Under the pieces are notes generated by a model, which saw nothing but the letters and a program-made list of their open reading frames with translations, was not told the origin of the DNA and did no database searches. DNA of 64,000 nt from Ramlibacter tataouinensis. Lineage in GTDB: Bacteria > Pseudomonadota > Gammaproteobacteria > Burkholderiales > Burkholderiaceae_C. The stretch covers positions 2,691,001 to 2,755,000 of the forward strand of contig NZ_CP010951.1 in NCBI RefSeq assembly GCF_001580455.1, written 5' to 3'. Below are positions 54,642 through 63,644 of the stretch, piece after piece (within the stretch, counting starts at the first letter, position 1; each line of letters opens with the position of its first letter). The position numbers and the translations under genes were made by a program.

Positions 54642-55982
54642 TTACTCCACAAACAGCATCGCTGGGGCTTCGAGCAGCGCGCGGATCGCCTGGACGAATT
54701 CCGCAGCGTCCATGCCGTCGACCACGCGGTGGTCGAAGGAGGACGACAGGTTCATCATCTGCCGCGCCACCACCAGGCCGTTGCGGAACATCGGCCGCTC
54801 GACGATGCGGTTGACGCCGATGATCGCGACCTCAGGATGGTTGATCACCGGCGTGGTGACGATGCCGCCCAGCGCACCCAGGCTGGTGATGGTGATGGTC
54901 GAGCCGCTCAGTTCGTCGCGCGCCGCCTTGCCGGTGCGCGCCGCTTCGGCCAGGCGCGCGATCTCGCGGGCGCTGGCCCACAGGTCCAGGGTCTCGGCAT
55001 GGCGCATCACCGGCACCATCAGGCCGGAGGGCGTCTGCGCCGCCAGCCCCAGGTGCACCGGGTTGTAGCGCGTGACGACGCCCGCGTCGTCGTCGAAGCG
55101 CGCGTTCATCTGCGGGAAGTCACGCACCGCCAGTACCACGGCGCGGGCCAGCAGCGGCAGCACGGTCAGCTTGCCGCGCTCGGCCGCGTACTTGGCATTC
55201 AGCCGCGCGCGCAGTGCCTCCAACTCGGTGACATCGATTTCCTCGACATAGCTGAAGTGCGGGATGCGGCGCTTGGCCTCCTGCATCTTCTGCGCGATCT
55301 TGCGGCGCAGGCCGATTACCGGCACTTCGGTCTCGCCGCTGCGCTGCGCATAGGCGGTGGCGCCGGCGCGCGCCGCGATGGGCTGTCCGCGCGAAGCCAG
55401 GTAGATGTCGAGGTCTTCATGGGTGATCTTGCCCGCGGGGCCGCTGCCGTGCACGAACTGGAGTTCGATGCCGAGTTCCCAGGCGCGTTGGCGCACGGCG
55501 GGCGAGGCGATGGGCTTCTCGCCGGGGGCACGCTGGGCGACCGGAGCCTGGACGGGCGGACGCTGGATGGGCTCGGTCGAACCTCTCACCCCTGCACTCT
55601 CCCCTGCGGGGGGAGAGGGAGCTTTTTGTTCCATGACCGGTTCGGGTTTGTCTTCCTCTCCCGCACGCGGGAGGGGGCTGGGGTGAGGGCTACGGGCAGT
55701 TGCCGTCGCAGGAGCCACGCCCGCCTTCACATTGCCAGCCCCTTCCACCTCCAGCCGGATCAGGTCGGAGCCCACGGCAACCTGCTGCCCCACCTCGCCC
55801 ACCAGCTCCGTCACCTTGCCAGACACCGGCGAGGGGATTTCGACCGTGGCCTTGTCGGTCATCACGTCGGCCAGCACCTGGTCTTCCTTGACCAAGTCGC
55901 CGGGCTTGACGTGCCAGGCCACCAGTTCCACTTCTGCGATGCCTTCGCCGATGTCGGGCGTGCGAATAACGTACGTTCCCAT
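54642..55982 (-). CDS. bkdB: Branched-chain 2-oxoacid dehydrogenase E2 (dihydrolipoamide acyltransferase)
   Basis: A 446-residue core protein. The N-terminal lipoyl domain has lipoyl-Lys44 in DVMTDKATVEIP. The E3/E1-binding domain is at ~157-192 (ASPAVRQRAWELG, GPAGKITHEDLD). The catalytic domain ends with SSFDHRVVDGMDAAEF. It transfers branched acyl groups to CoA. The linker at residues ~98-136 has an odd composition (SPHPSPLPRAGEE, PSPPAGESAGVRG) because it is encoded by a dispersed DNA repeat pair; the frame stays open, so the protein is probably functional with a longer linker. Confidence 0.95.
   Translation of the reverse strand: MGTYVIRTPDIGEGIAEVELVAWHVKPGDLVKEDQVLADVMTDKATVEIPSPVSGKVTELVGEVGQQVAVGSDLIRLEVEGAGNVKAGVAPATATARSPHPSPLPRAGEEDKPEPVMEQKAPSPPAGESAGVRGSTEPIQRPPVQAPVAQRAPGEKPIASPAVRQRAWELGIELQFVHGSGPAGKITHEDLDIYLASRGQPIAARAGATAYAQRSGETEVPVIGLRRKIAQKMQEAKRRIPHFSYVEEIDVTELEALRARLNAKYAAERGKLTVLPLLARAVVLAVRDFPQMNARFDDDAGVVTRYNPVHLGLAAQTPSGLMVPVMRHAETLDLWASAREIARLAEAARTGKAARDELSGSTITITSLGALGGIVTTPVINHPEVAIIGVNRIVERPMFRNGLVVARQMMNLSSSFDHRVVDGMDAAEFVQAIRALLEAPAMLFVE
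55582..55690. repeat. Inverted pair of dispersed repeats inside bkdB
   Basis: Unit one is at about 55582-55621 and unit two, in opposite orientation, at about 55652-55690. Both carry the CCTCACCCC...CTCTCCC-type palindromic core that occurs widely between genes in beta- and gamma-proteobacteria. They agree at most positions when one is reversed, and each also has its own CCC...GGG stem. They lie in the E2 linker and are read through in frame. Confidence 0.8.
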
Positions 55983-55985
55983 CGC

Positions 55986-57044
55986 TCAGCCCTCCATCAC
56001 GCGTTTCATTACCGCACCCACTCGCGCCGGGCCGGGGAAATAGGCCCACTCCTGCGCATGCGGATAGGGCGTGTCCCAACCGGCCACGCGCTCGATCGGC
56101 GCCTCCAGGTGGTAGAAGCAGTTCTCCTGCACCAGCGACACGAGTTCGGCGCCGAAGCCGCTGGTGCGCGTGGCTTCGTGCACCACCACGCAGCGGCCGG
56201 TCTTCTTGACCGAGTTGACGATGGTGTCCAGGTCGAGCGGCCAGAGCGAGCGCAGGTCGATGATCTCGGCGTCGATGCCAGTTTCGCGCGCGGCGCATTC
56301 GCTGACCCAGACCATGGTGCCGTAGGCCAGCACCGTGAGTTCCTTGCCCGGGCGGAACACCGCCGCTGACTCCAGCGGCACCTGGTAGTAGCCCTCGGGC
56401 ACGTTGCCCATCTCGTGCTTGGACCAGGGCACCACCGGCCGGTCGTGATGGCCGTCGAAGGGGCCGTTGTACAGGCGCTTGGGTTCCAGGAAGATGACCG
56501 GGTCGTCGTTCTCGATCGAGGCGATCAGCAGGCCCTTGGCGTCGTAGGGGTTGCTGGGCATCACGGTGCGGATGCCGCACACGTGCGTGAACAGCGCCTC
56601 CGGGCTCTGGCTGTGCGTCTGGCCGCCGTAGATGCCGCCGCCGCAGGGCATGCGGATGGTCAGGGGCGCGGTGAAGTCGCCCGCGGAGCGGTAGCGCAGG
56701 CGCGCTGCTTCCGACACGATCTGGTCGGAGGCCGGGTAGAAGTAGTCGGCGAACTGGATTTCGACCACGGGCCGCAAGCCGTAGGCGCCCATGCCCACGG
56801 CGGCGCCCACGATGCCGCCTTCGGAGATCGGCGCGTCGAAGCAGCGCGACTTGCCGTACTTGGCCTGCAGGCCTTCGGTGACGCGAAACACGCCGCCGAA
56901 GTAGCCCACGTCCTGGCCGAACACGACCACGTTGTCGTCGCGCTCCATCATCACGTCCATCGCCGAGCGCAGCGCCTGGATCATGGTCATGGGCACGGTC
57001 TTCTCGGCCTGCGCCGCGGTTTCGGGTTTTGTTTTGGTCAGCAT
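55986..57044 (-). CDS. bkdA2: Branched-chain 2-oxoacid dehydrogenase E1 beta
   Basis: A 352-residue transketolase-like subunit. Typical segments are VVVFGQDVGYFGGVFRVTEGL, APISEGGIVGAAVGMGAYGLRPV, EIQFADYFYPASDQIVSEAA and PCGGGIYGGQTHSQSPEA. With E1 alpha it decarboxylates keto acids from Leu, Ile and Val. It starts three bases after bkdA1 and ends three before bkdB. GGIYGGQTHSQSPEA marks the branched-chain rather than pyruvate type. Confidence 0.95.
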   Translation of the reverse strand: MLTKTKPETAAQAEKTVPMTMIQALRSAMDVMMERDDNVVVFGQDVGYFGGVFRVTEGLQAKYGKSRCFDAPISEGGIVGAAVGMGAYGLRPVVEIQFADYFYPASDQIVSEAARLRYRSAGDFTAPLTIRMPCGGGIYGGQTHSQSPEALFTHVCGIRTVMPSNPYDAKGLLIASIENDDPVIFLEPKRLYNGPFDGHHDRPVVPWSKHEMGNVPEGYYQVPLESAAVFRPGKELTVLAYGTMVWVSECAARETGIDAEIIDLRSLWPLDLDTIVNSVKKTGRCVVVHEATRTSGFGAELVSLVQENCFYHLEAPIERVAGWDTPYPHAQEWAYFPGPARVGAVMKRVMEG

Positions 57045-57047
57045 GGC

Positions 57048-58286
57048 TCAGACTCCCAGTTCCTGGCGCTGCCGGCGCAGGTGCTCCGGCATGTCCTTGT
57101 AGACGTCTTCGAACATCGCGGCCGGGCTCGGGATGTGGCCGTCCAGCAGCGTGCCGTAGCTCTCGGCCTCCTTCTGGGCCGCGGCCACTTCGGCCTCGAG
57201 TTCCTTCTGCGCCTGCTCGTGCTGCGCTTCGGACCACTCGCCGAGCCGGATCAGGTGCTGCTTGAGCCGCGCGATCGGATCGCCCAGCGGGAAGCGCTGC
57301 CAGTCGTCGGCGGGGCGGTATTTCGAGGGATCGTCGGAGGTGGAATGCGGGCCGGCGCGGTAGGTGACCCATTCGATCAGCGTGGGCCCCAGGTTGCTGC
57401 GCGCGCGCTCGGCGGCCCAACGCGAGGCCGCGTACACCGCGAGGAAGTCGTTGCCGTCCACCCGCAGCGAGGCGATGCCGCAGCCGACGCCGCGCGCGGC
57501 GAAGGTGGTTTGCTCGCCGCCGGCGATCGCCTGGAAGGTCGAGATCGCCCACTGGTTGTTCACCACGTTGAGGATCACCGGCGCGCGGTACACGTGCGCG
57601 AAGGTGAGCGCCGTGTGGAAGTCGGCCTCGGCGGTGGCGCCGTCGCCAACCCAAGCCGAGGCGATCTTGGCGTCGCCCTTGATCGCCGAAGCCATGCCCC
57701 AGCCCACCGCCTGGATGTATTGGGTCGCGAGGTTGCCCGAGATGCTGAAGAAGCCCGCGCGCTTGTACGAGTACATCACCGGCAACTGGCGCCCGCGCAT
57801 CGGGTCGCGCTCGTTGCTCATGAGCTGGCACATCATTTCCCACATCGGGATGTCGTCGCGCGCCAGCAGCAGGCTCTGCTGGCGATAGGTGGGGAAGCAC
57901 ATGTCGCCCGGCTCCAGCGCGAACGAGTGCGCGCTGCCGATGGCCTCCTCGCCGAGGCTCTGCATGTAGAAGGAAAGCTTCTTCTGCCGCTGCGCGATCA
58001 GCATGCGGGCGTCGAAGATGCGCGTCTTCATCATGGCGCGCAGGCCCTTGCGCAGCCGCATGGCGTCCAGGTCGGTCGGCGCCCAGGGGCCGACGGCCTG
58101 GCCGTCTTCGTCCAGCACACGGATCAAGCCATAGGCGAGGTCGGTGGTGTCGGCCGCCGAGGTATGGATCTCGGGGCGCCGGACGGCGCCGGCGGGAGAG
58201 ACGTGGAGATAGGAAAAGTCCGTTGCGCAGCCGGGGCGCCCGCTGGGCTCTGGCACGTGCAAGCGCAAGGCTTGGTCTTGAGTCAT
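57048..58286 (-). CDS. bkdA1: Branched-chain 2-oxoacid dehydrogenase E1 alpha
   Basis: A 412-residue TPP-dependent subunit. The TPP-binding motif runs from GDGATAEADFHTAL to VVNNQWAIST. FPTYRQQSLLLARD and GRQLPVMYSYKRAGFFSISGNL are typical of the bacterial BkdA1 group, as is the N-terminal extension of ~75 residues. The ATG at 58286 (MTQDQALRL) is chosen over longer frames. First gene of bkdA1-bkdA2-bkdB-lpdV. No Lrp-type activator (bkdR) is next to it, unlike Pseudomonas. Confidence 0.95.
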   Translation of the reverse strand: MTQDQALRLHVPEPSGRPGCATDFSYLHVSPAGAVRRPEIHTSAADTTDLAYGLIRVLDEDGQAVGPWAPTDLDAMRLRKGLRAMMKTRIFDARMLIAQRQKKLSFYMQSLGEEAIGSAHSFALEPGDMCFPTYRQQSLLLARDDIPMWEMMCQLMSNERDPMRGRQLPVMYSYKRAGFFSISGNLATQYIQAVGWGMASAIKGDAKIASAWVGDGATAEADFHTALTFAHVYRAPVILNVVNNQWAISTFQAIAGGEQTTFAARGVGCGIASLRVDGNDFLAVYAASRWAAERARSNLGPTLIEWVTYRAGPHSTSDDPSKYRPADDWQRFPLGDPIARLKQHLIRLGEWSEAQHEQAQKELEAEVAAAQKEAESYGTLLDGHIPSPAAMFEDVYKDMPEHLRRQRQELGV

Positions 58287-58586
58287 CTGATTCTTTCGGC
58301 CCGATCGTGTCGAGTCGGTGGTCAATGAATGGCTGCGCGCGGTGGGTAAACCGCAGCTGCCCGGATGTCGCTTTAGTGAAGACAAGCGCGCAGGACACAA
58401 GGGCTGTACCGCAGCGCCGTACCGATCAATCGCCTTTGTCACGGCTCTAGAGCGAGTCACATGCCGTTCTGTTATCGCCGCGGTACCTGCCCAATTGGCG
58501 CGACCTTGTAAGTGCGCGCATGCCCTCTGATGATCTAAGTCGATTGATCGGCGTGCCCCAGCGTATCGAATGCATTGGCCAATGGC
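58287..58586. other. Promoter-bearing gap upstream of bkdA1
   Basis: 300 bp between folD and bkdA1, both on the minus strand. It must contain the bkd operon promoter. I see no gene, strong palindrome or T-rich terminator for folD. Confidence 0.35.
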
Positions 58587-59540
58587 TTAGGCTGTTCGCA
58601 TAAGTTTTGAGGAAGCAGACAGATGGCCGGGCTCGATGCCCGCAGCCACCTCCGCAGAACGGATGGTGTTTTCGAGAAGCATGGTGACTGTCATGGGGCC
58701 AACGCCGCCTGGAACCGGCGTGAGAAACGACGCCTTGTGCCGTACGCCTTCGAAATCGACGTCCCCCGTTATCGATCCATCTGGCAACCTATTGATCCCT
58801 ACGTCAATCACGACGGCGCCCTGTTTAACCATTTGAGGAACGATCAGCTTTGGACTTCCTGCCGCAACAATCAGGATGTCAGCGAGGATCGTGTACTGGG
58901 CTAGGTCACGCGTCTTGGCATGGCACAGGGTTACTGTCGCCTCACGATTGATTAACATAAGTGCCATCGGCTTGCCGACGATGTTGCTTGCACCTACGAT
59001 CACCACGTTCTTGCCTTCGACATCGATTCCTTCCGCGTCCAGCAACAGCTGTACGCCGTACGGAGTGCACGGCGGAAAGATCGTGCTCCCGACCACGAGG
59101 CCGCCGACGTTGTAGAGATGGAAGCCATCCACGTCCTTGCTCACCGCGATCGCCTCAAGCACACGCCGCAAGTTGACCTGCTTCGGGAGTGGCAATTGAA
59201 CTAGGATGCCGTGGATTGCAGGATCCGCATTCAAGGTTCCAATCTTGTCGACGATCTCAGCTTCCGTACTAGCTGCAGGCAGTCTCAGAACGACAGAGCG
59301 GATTCCGACCTCATGACACGCTTTCTCCTTGTTCCGCACGTAGACGGCCGAAGCCGCCTCGTCACCGACGAGAATGACCGCGAGACCTGGACGGGCTCCG
59401 ATATGCAATAGCCTGTCGACCCGGCGGCGCAGGTCGATACGAATTTGATGGGCCAATTGAAGGCCGTCAATGATCTTTGTTGTCACAGCTTTCAAAGGTA
59501 CAGGCGCGGCGGCTCGCGCGCTTAGGGTGCCGTTACGCAT
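58587..59540 (-). CDS. folD: Methylenetetrahydrofolate dehydrogenase/cyclohydrolase
   Basis: A 317-residue bifunctional enzyme turning 5,10-methylene-THF into 10-formyl-THF. The active-site Lys lies in YVRNKEKACHEVGI, with GILVQLPLPKQ and DVDGFHLYN typical, the Rossmann motif VVIVGASNIVGKPMALML, and the ending PVPGGVGPMTVTMLLENT. The ATG at 59540 has GGAGG about nine bases upstream. It is ~25-30 residues longer at the N-terminus than usual (~285); GTG at 59486 would give the standard length. It bridges sarcosine oxidase and PurU in one-carbon flow and may be a second folD copy. Confidence 0.94.
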   Translation of the reverse strand: MRNGTLSARAAAPVPLKAVTTKIIDGLQLAHQIRIDLRRRVDRLLHIGARPGLAVILVGDEAASAVYVRNKEKACHEVGIRSVVLRLPAASTEAEIVDKIGTLNADPAIHGILVQLPLPKQVNLRRVLEAIAVSKDVDGFHLYNVGGLVVGSTIFPPCTPYGVQLLLDAEGIDVEGKNVVIVGASNIVGKPMALMLINREATVTLCHAKTRDLAQYTILADILIVAAGSPKLIVPQMVKQGAVVIDVGINRLPDGSITGDVDFEGVRHKASFLTPVPGGVGPMTVTMLLENTIRSAEVAAGIEPGHLSASSKLMRTA

Positions 59541-60057
59541 ATTTCGGCGACCTCCACTGGCTGGCTGCCCGGGTTCCCGCGAAAAAGGGGGCTGCGGAGC
59601 TTGGTCAGTTGCCTGATGCAATCAACTACTGAGCGTCGAACTCGGTTAGTCCTGCGATTTCCCTTACGACAAACTGCGCTGCCGATTCATACCTCTACGC
59701 CGAGATAGATCCTCCAGCGCCCGTCCATGCAGCCCACCGATAGTGGGCCAGCGGCAGTTGTTCCGCACTCCATCGATGCCTTGATCAGGGTCGATCGGAC
59801 CACGACCTGCTTGCGTGCCAAACAGACGTCACGCTTTCGCGAAACGTCCCCCCAGCGACGCTTGCCGGGCACATTTCGTTGTGCGCCTGCTACATAGGCC
59901 GCTCCGTCGAAGCGTCGCTGACTCCAGAGCAGACCCGAGCCTGCGTGCAGGCAGCCTCAAATCTGATGCAAGCAGCCTAAACCCTTAGTTGTCGCGTCGA
60001 CTACTCTGATGAGGCAGCTTGGAAATCTAACTAAACCACCTTCGGAGACGAATCAGC
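59541..60057. other. Divergent intergenic region between folD and TonB receptor 2
   Basis: 517 bp with no supported gene. It should carry promoters for folD (leftward) and the receptor/MFS pair (rightward). Near 59944-59985 the text CAGGCAGCCTCAAATCTGATGCAAGCAGCCTAAA holds a short repeated GCAGCCT, possibly an operator. No other structure seen. Confidence 0.35.
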
Positions 60058-62349
60058 ATGCACAAAAGAGCTCGCATTGCCCTGGCTTGTGCCATGGTCC
60101 TTGGCTCAAGCGACGGCGTGTTCGCACAGACTCAAACCCCCGTGCCAGCCCAACCCGCGCCGGCAGACCAGGCGGGTTCGTCACCGACCAGCGCAGGCGC
60201 CCAGACGCCCAAAGCTCCGGTCTCACTGGGAACGGTCGAAGTCACAGCTAGCAAGCGCAAGGAAAGGCTGCAGGACACGCCTCAGGCAATCTCAGTCCTG
60301 GGTGGCGAACAGATCGAGCGACTTGGGATCGAAAAGTTCACGGACTACATGTCGCTAGTTCCCAATCTGACGCAGGCGGCCGGTGCATCGCCTGGTTTTG
60401 GCACTGTCATCATGCGCGGCCTGTATACGGGCCCTCAGCAGCTGACGAATACGTCCGCCACCTATGTGGGCGATTCGCCCTTTTCAGCCAGCGGATCGCT
60501 ATCCGTCGGCGCCCTGCTGACTCCCGACCCGGACCTCGTCGATGTTGCTCGAATTGAAGTCTTGAAGGGCCCGCAGGGCACGTTGTGGGGTGCTTCCAGC
60601 CTCGGCGGCATGATCCGAATCATTCCGCGTGAGCCCGATCTGACTGGTGTCTCGGGTAGCGTCCGCGTGAGCGGGAGTAAGGTTCAAGATGGCGGAACCG
60701 GCTATGGAGTTCGAGCGAGTCTGAATCTGCCGGCAAGTGATTCCCTGGGATTTCTAGTTTCCGCCTTCAATCGAAAGGACGCGGGTGCATCAAGGAACGT
60801 CAAGACGGGACACGACGATCTGGGGTGGTCTGAGGGACAAGGGGGAAGCCTGTCCGCGCTTGGGCAGATCTCACGTGACTGGAAGGTCAACTTCCGGGTT
60901 CTCAATCAGCAGCTTAAGTCGCTGGGAGGCACCGGACAGGACAATGTCCAAGGAACAGACAGGCCACTATTCGGCGAGCGGACAGTTTCCGCGGCTACTG
61001 ACGGCCCCAACAAGGTTAACTACGGGCTGGTGGAACTGGGAACCGAGTATGTGTCGCCCTACGGTACATTGAATGCCACGTTCAGCCAAGCGGAAAACCG
61101 CGGGCAACTTCAGGCGGACTACACAAACCCGTATGGGCCCTTCGTTGCAGCCTTCTTGCCTCCCGGCTTCAGCATCATCGGCGACTTGGACATCAACCTG
61201 AAGAAAAAGCAGACGGGGGAAGTGCGCTTTGCGACGAATCGGTTCGGTGGCTTTGAAGGCCTACTCGGCGCTTTTTACACCGACGAGCGGACAGATTATT
61301 TGACGAAGCTCACGTCCTTTTTGTCCAACGGCGCCGTGGCTCCCGCGCCCATCGGAAATTTTCTGACGAGCGACACGCAATCCACCTACAAGGAAGGTGC
61401 TGTGTTCGCCAACGGCACTTACTATTTCACCGACGCCGTGGACATCGGCGCAGGCCTGCGCTATGCGACCAACAAGCAAAATGCAACCTTGAGTTCGACA
61501 GGTCTCATCGGGCGCAACACGCCTCCGAACTTCGTTGACTTCGAAGATAGCTCGACCACTTACCAGGTGACGGCGCGCTGGCGGCCGAATTCTGACCTGA
61601 CGACGTTCGCACGTTATGCAACCGGCTACCGTCCTGGCGGGCCCCAAACCAACCCCAACCCGCCCACTGGGACTCCAACCACTTTTAAAGCCGATACGGT
61701 CGGAAACTTTGAGCTGGGAGTCAAAGGGCTGGCCCTCGATCGACGGCTGAGGTTCGATGCCAGCGTCTACCACATCGACTGGAAAGACGTTCAACTAAAC
61801 GGTCTCTTCAATGGCCTTTTGCTCGTAGCTAACGCCGGGCGCGCCAAAGTGGACGGCGCCGAAGCACAACTCATGTACCAACCTTCGGCCGCGATGCAAT
61901 TGGGCGCGAATCTGGGTTACAACAACGCCCGTCTCACTGAAGTGGGCACTTCTACAGCGGCATTCCTGGGCGCTGCACCTGGAGATCGGCTCCCAGGTTC
62001 ACCCAAGCTGACTGCTGCCCTATTTGCTGATTGGTATTTCCCGGTTGGCAACGACATGCGGGCTTCGCTCGGAGCGACATTGCGCTACCAGGGCGACAAG
62101 GTGTCCTCGTACTCGAATAGCGTACTGAACCCGTCGTTCAAGATGCCGGCTTATGCGTTGCTTGACTTGCGAGCGGGACTGGAGTGGAGCCGCTACTCCT
62201 TGCGCCTGCACCTCGACAACGCGACGGACAAGTTGGGCTATACGAGCTACACCACCAATAAGGTTGCGGCCGCACAGACCTCCCTCCCGTCCAACGCAAC
62301 GGTGACAACGCCGCGAACGGTTTCCTTGGTGTTCGGCGCGGACTTCTAA
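60058..62349 (+). CDS. TonB-dependent receptor 2
   Basis: A 763-residue outer-membrane importer. The signal peptide ends DGVFA-QTQ, followed by a Pro/Ala-rich spacer and the TonB-box region LGTVEVTASKRKERLQDTPQAISVL. Plug motifs are IMRGLYTG and RIEVLKGPQGTLWGASSLGGMIRI; the barrel ends TVSLVFGADF with terminal Phe as usual. The ribosome site precedes ATG 60058. An MFS carrier starts eight bases after the stop, so the two probably move one substrate across both membranes. Catabolic, sphingomonad-like type; ligand unknown. Confidence 0.94.
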   Translation: MHKRARIALACAMVLGSSDGVFAQTQTPVPAQPAPADQAGSSPTSAGAQTPKAPVSLGTVEVTASKRKERLQDTPQAISVLGGEQIERLGIEKFTDYMSLVPNLTQAAGASPGFGTVIMRGLYTGPQQLTNTSATYVGDSPFSASGSLSVGALLTPDPDLVDVARIEVLKGPQGTLWGASSLGGMIRIIPREPDLTGVSGSVRVSGSKVQDGGTGYGVRASLNLPASDSLGFLVSAFNRKDAGASRNVKTGHDDLGWSEGQGGSLSALGQISRDWKVNFRVLNQQLKSLGGTGQDNVQGTDRPLFGERTVSAATDGPNKVNYGLVELGTEYVSPYGTLNATFSQAENRGQLQADYTNPYGPFVAAFLPPGFSIIGDLDINLKKKQTGEVRFATNRFGGFEGLLGAFYTDERTDYLTKLTSFLSNGAVAPAPIGNFLTSDTQSTYKEGAVFANGTYYFTDAVDIGAGLRYATNKQNATLSSTGLIGRNTPPNFVDFEDSSTTYQVTARWRPNSDLTTFARYATGYRPGGPQTNPNPPTGTPTTFKADTVGNFELGVKGLALDRRLRFDASVYHIDWKDVQLNGLFNGLLLVANAGRAKVDGAEAQLMYQPSAAMQLGANLGYNNARLTEVGTSTAAFLGAAPGDRLPGSPKLTAALFADWYFPVGNDMRASLGATLRYQGDKVSSYSNSVLNPSFKMPAYALLDLRAGLEWSRYSLRLHLDNATDKLGYTSYTTNKVAAAQTSLPSNATVTTPRTVSLVFGADF

Positions 62350-62357
62350 ACGGCAAC

Positions 62358-63644
62358 ATGATTTCGAACGAACCCGTTCACTTTGAGGCTACGCACACCT
62401 TGTACAGCAGCGGGCGTCGCTGGGTAATGTTGGGCGTGCTGTTCTTGGTGGCAACCTGCAGTTACCTCGACCGACACATCATCGCGGTGCTGCTGGAACC
62501 GATCAAGCATGAGTTCCAAGTGAGCGACACCTTGCTTGGACTCCTGACCGGGTTCGCATTTGCCATTTTCTATGCGACGCTGGGAATCCCGGTGGCCCAA
62601 TGGGCCGACCGGGGAAACCGGCGCACGGTGGTGACCGTGGCGCTCACTGTCTGGAGTGTGTTCACGGCATTGAGCGGGATGAGCGTCAGTTTTCTGCAGT
62701 TGGCTCTGGCGCGCATCGGAGTCGGTGCGGGGGAGGCCGGGGCCATACCGCCGTCGCAGTCACTCATCGCTGACTACTTCCCGAAAGAAAAGCGCGGCCT
62801 CGCGCTGGCCGTCCTGACCTCGTCGGCCACGGTTGGATATCTCGTCGCATTCATGGGAGGTGCTATCCTTGCTGCGACACATGGATGGCGTGTCGCATTG
62901 ATTGTCGTGGGACTGCCTGGATTGGTGTTGGCCGTAGTCGCCCACTTCGTCTTGGATGAACCACGCAAGCGGAAGGCGGTTCAAGTCCGCGCTGAACCGC
63001 AGGAGTACAAGGAAGCATTCAGAGAGCTGTTGCGGAAGCGCAGCGTTGTCTGGGTTCTGGTCGGCGTTGCTTGCTACGGCATCGTCGCCTATGGAGCGGC
63101 GATATTTATGCCGTCCTTCATCGTGCGTTCCCTTGGAGCCTCCTTGCAAGACGTCGGCTTGGTGTATGGTGCCTTGTCGGCCGTGGGGGCGCTGTCGGGA
63201 ACGCTGGCTGGTGGATGGCTGGCGGACCGGCTGGGCAAGCGAGACCTGCGCTGGTATGCCTGGTTGCCGGCTGCAGCCTGTGCGTTCGCATTGCCGTTCC
63301 AGGTGGCGTCTCTGCTCCTCCACTCATTCAGTGCGTTTTTGATTCTGGGGTGGATCGGTGGAATTGCACTCGGGCTTGGAGTGCCTTCGATGTACACGGC
63401 GCTTCATGCCGTCTGTGGTTCCAGCAGGAGATCGTTGGCCGTGGCTGTTTTTGGTTTCGTCCTCAGCCTAGTGGGCTCGGGCCTCGGGCCCCTCGTTACG
63501 GGAGCCTTGTCGGATGCCCTGACGCCGAACTTCGGCGTAGAGTCGCTGCGATATGCAATGGTGTTCAGCACGTGCTTTCTCGCTCCCGCAGCCTGGGCCC
63601 TGTATCGTTGCGGTCGGGCGATGCCACGAGACCTGGAAGCTTGA
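62358..63644 (+). CDS. MFS importer (ACS/Spinster-like)
   Basis: A 428-residue, 12-TM carrier. TM1-TM2 text LVATCSYLDRHIIAVLLEPIKHEF is the family start, followed by LGIPVAQWADRGNRRTVV (motif A) and ARIGVGAGEAGAIPPSQSLIADYFPKEKRG. Such carriers import organic anions or aromatic acids and are often paired with TonB receptors in catabolic clusters. It is translationally close to receptor 2. Confidence 0.92.
   Translation: MISNEPVHFEATHTLYSSGRRWVMLGVLFLVATCSYLDRHIIAVLLEPIKHEFQVSDTLLGLLTGFAFAIFYATLGIPVAQWADRGNRRTVVTVALTVWSVFTALSGMSVSFLQLALARIGVGAGEAGAIPPSQSLIADYFPKEKRGLALAVLTSSATVGYLVAFMGGAILAATHGWRVALIVVGLPGLVLAVVAHFVLDEPRKRKAVQVRAEPQEYKEAFRELLRKRSVVWVLVGVACYGIVAYGAAIFMPSFIVRSLGASLQDVGLVYGALSAVGALSGTLAGGWLADRLGKRDLRWYAWLPAAACAFALPFQVASLLLHSFSAFLILGWIGGIALGLGVPSMYTALHAVCGSSRRSLAVAVFGFVLSLVGSGLGPLVTGALSDALTPNFGVESLRYAMVFSTCFLAPAAWALYRCGRAMPRDLEA

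Noticed and set aside
53249..58398. Several long frames on both strands over the bkd operon (for example 55690-58398 minus and 56415-58328 plus)
   Set aside because: High-GC shadows of the E1, E2 and E3 genes, which have complete catalytic motifs.
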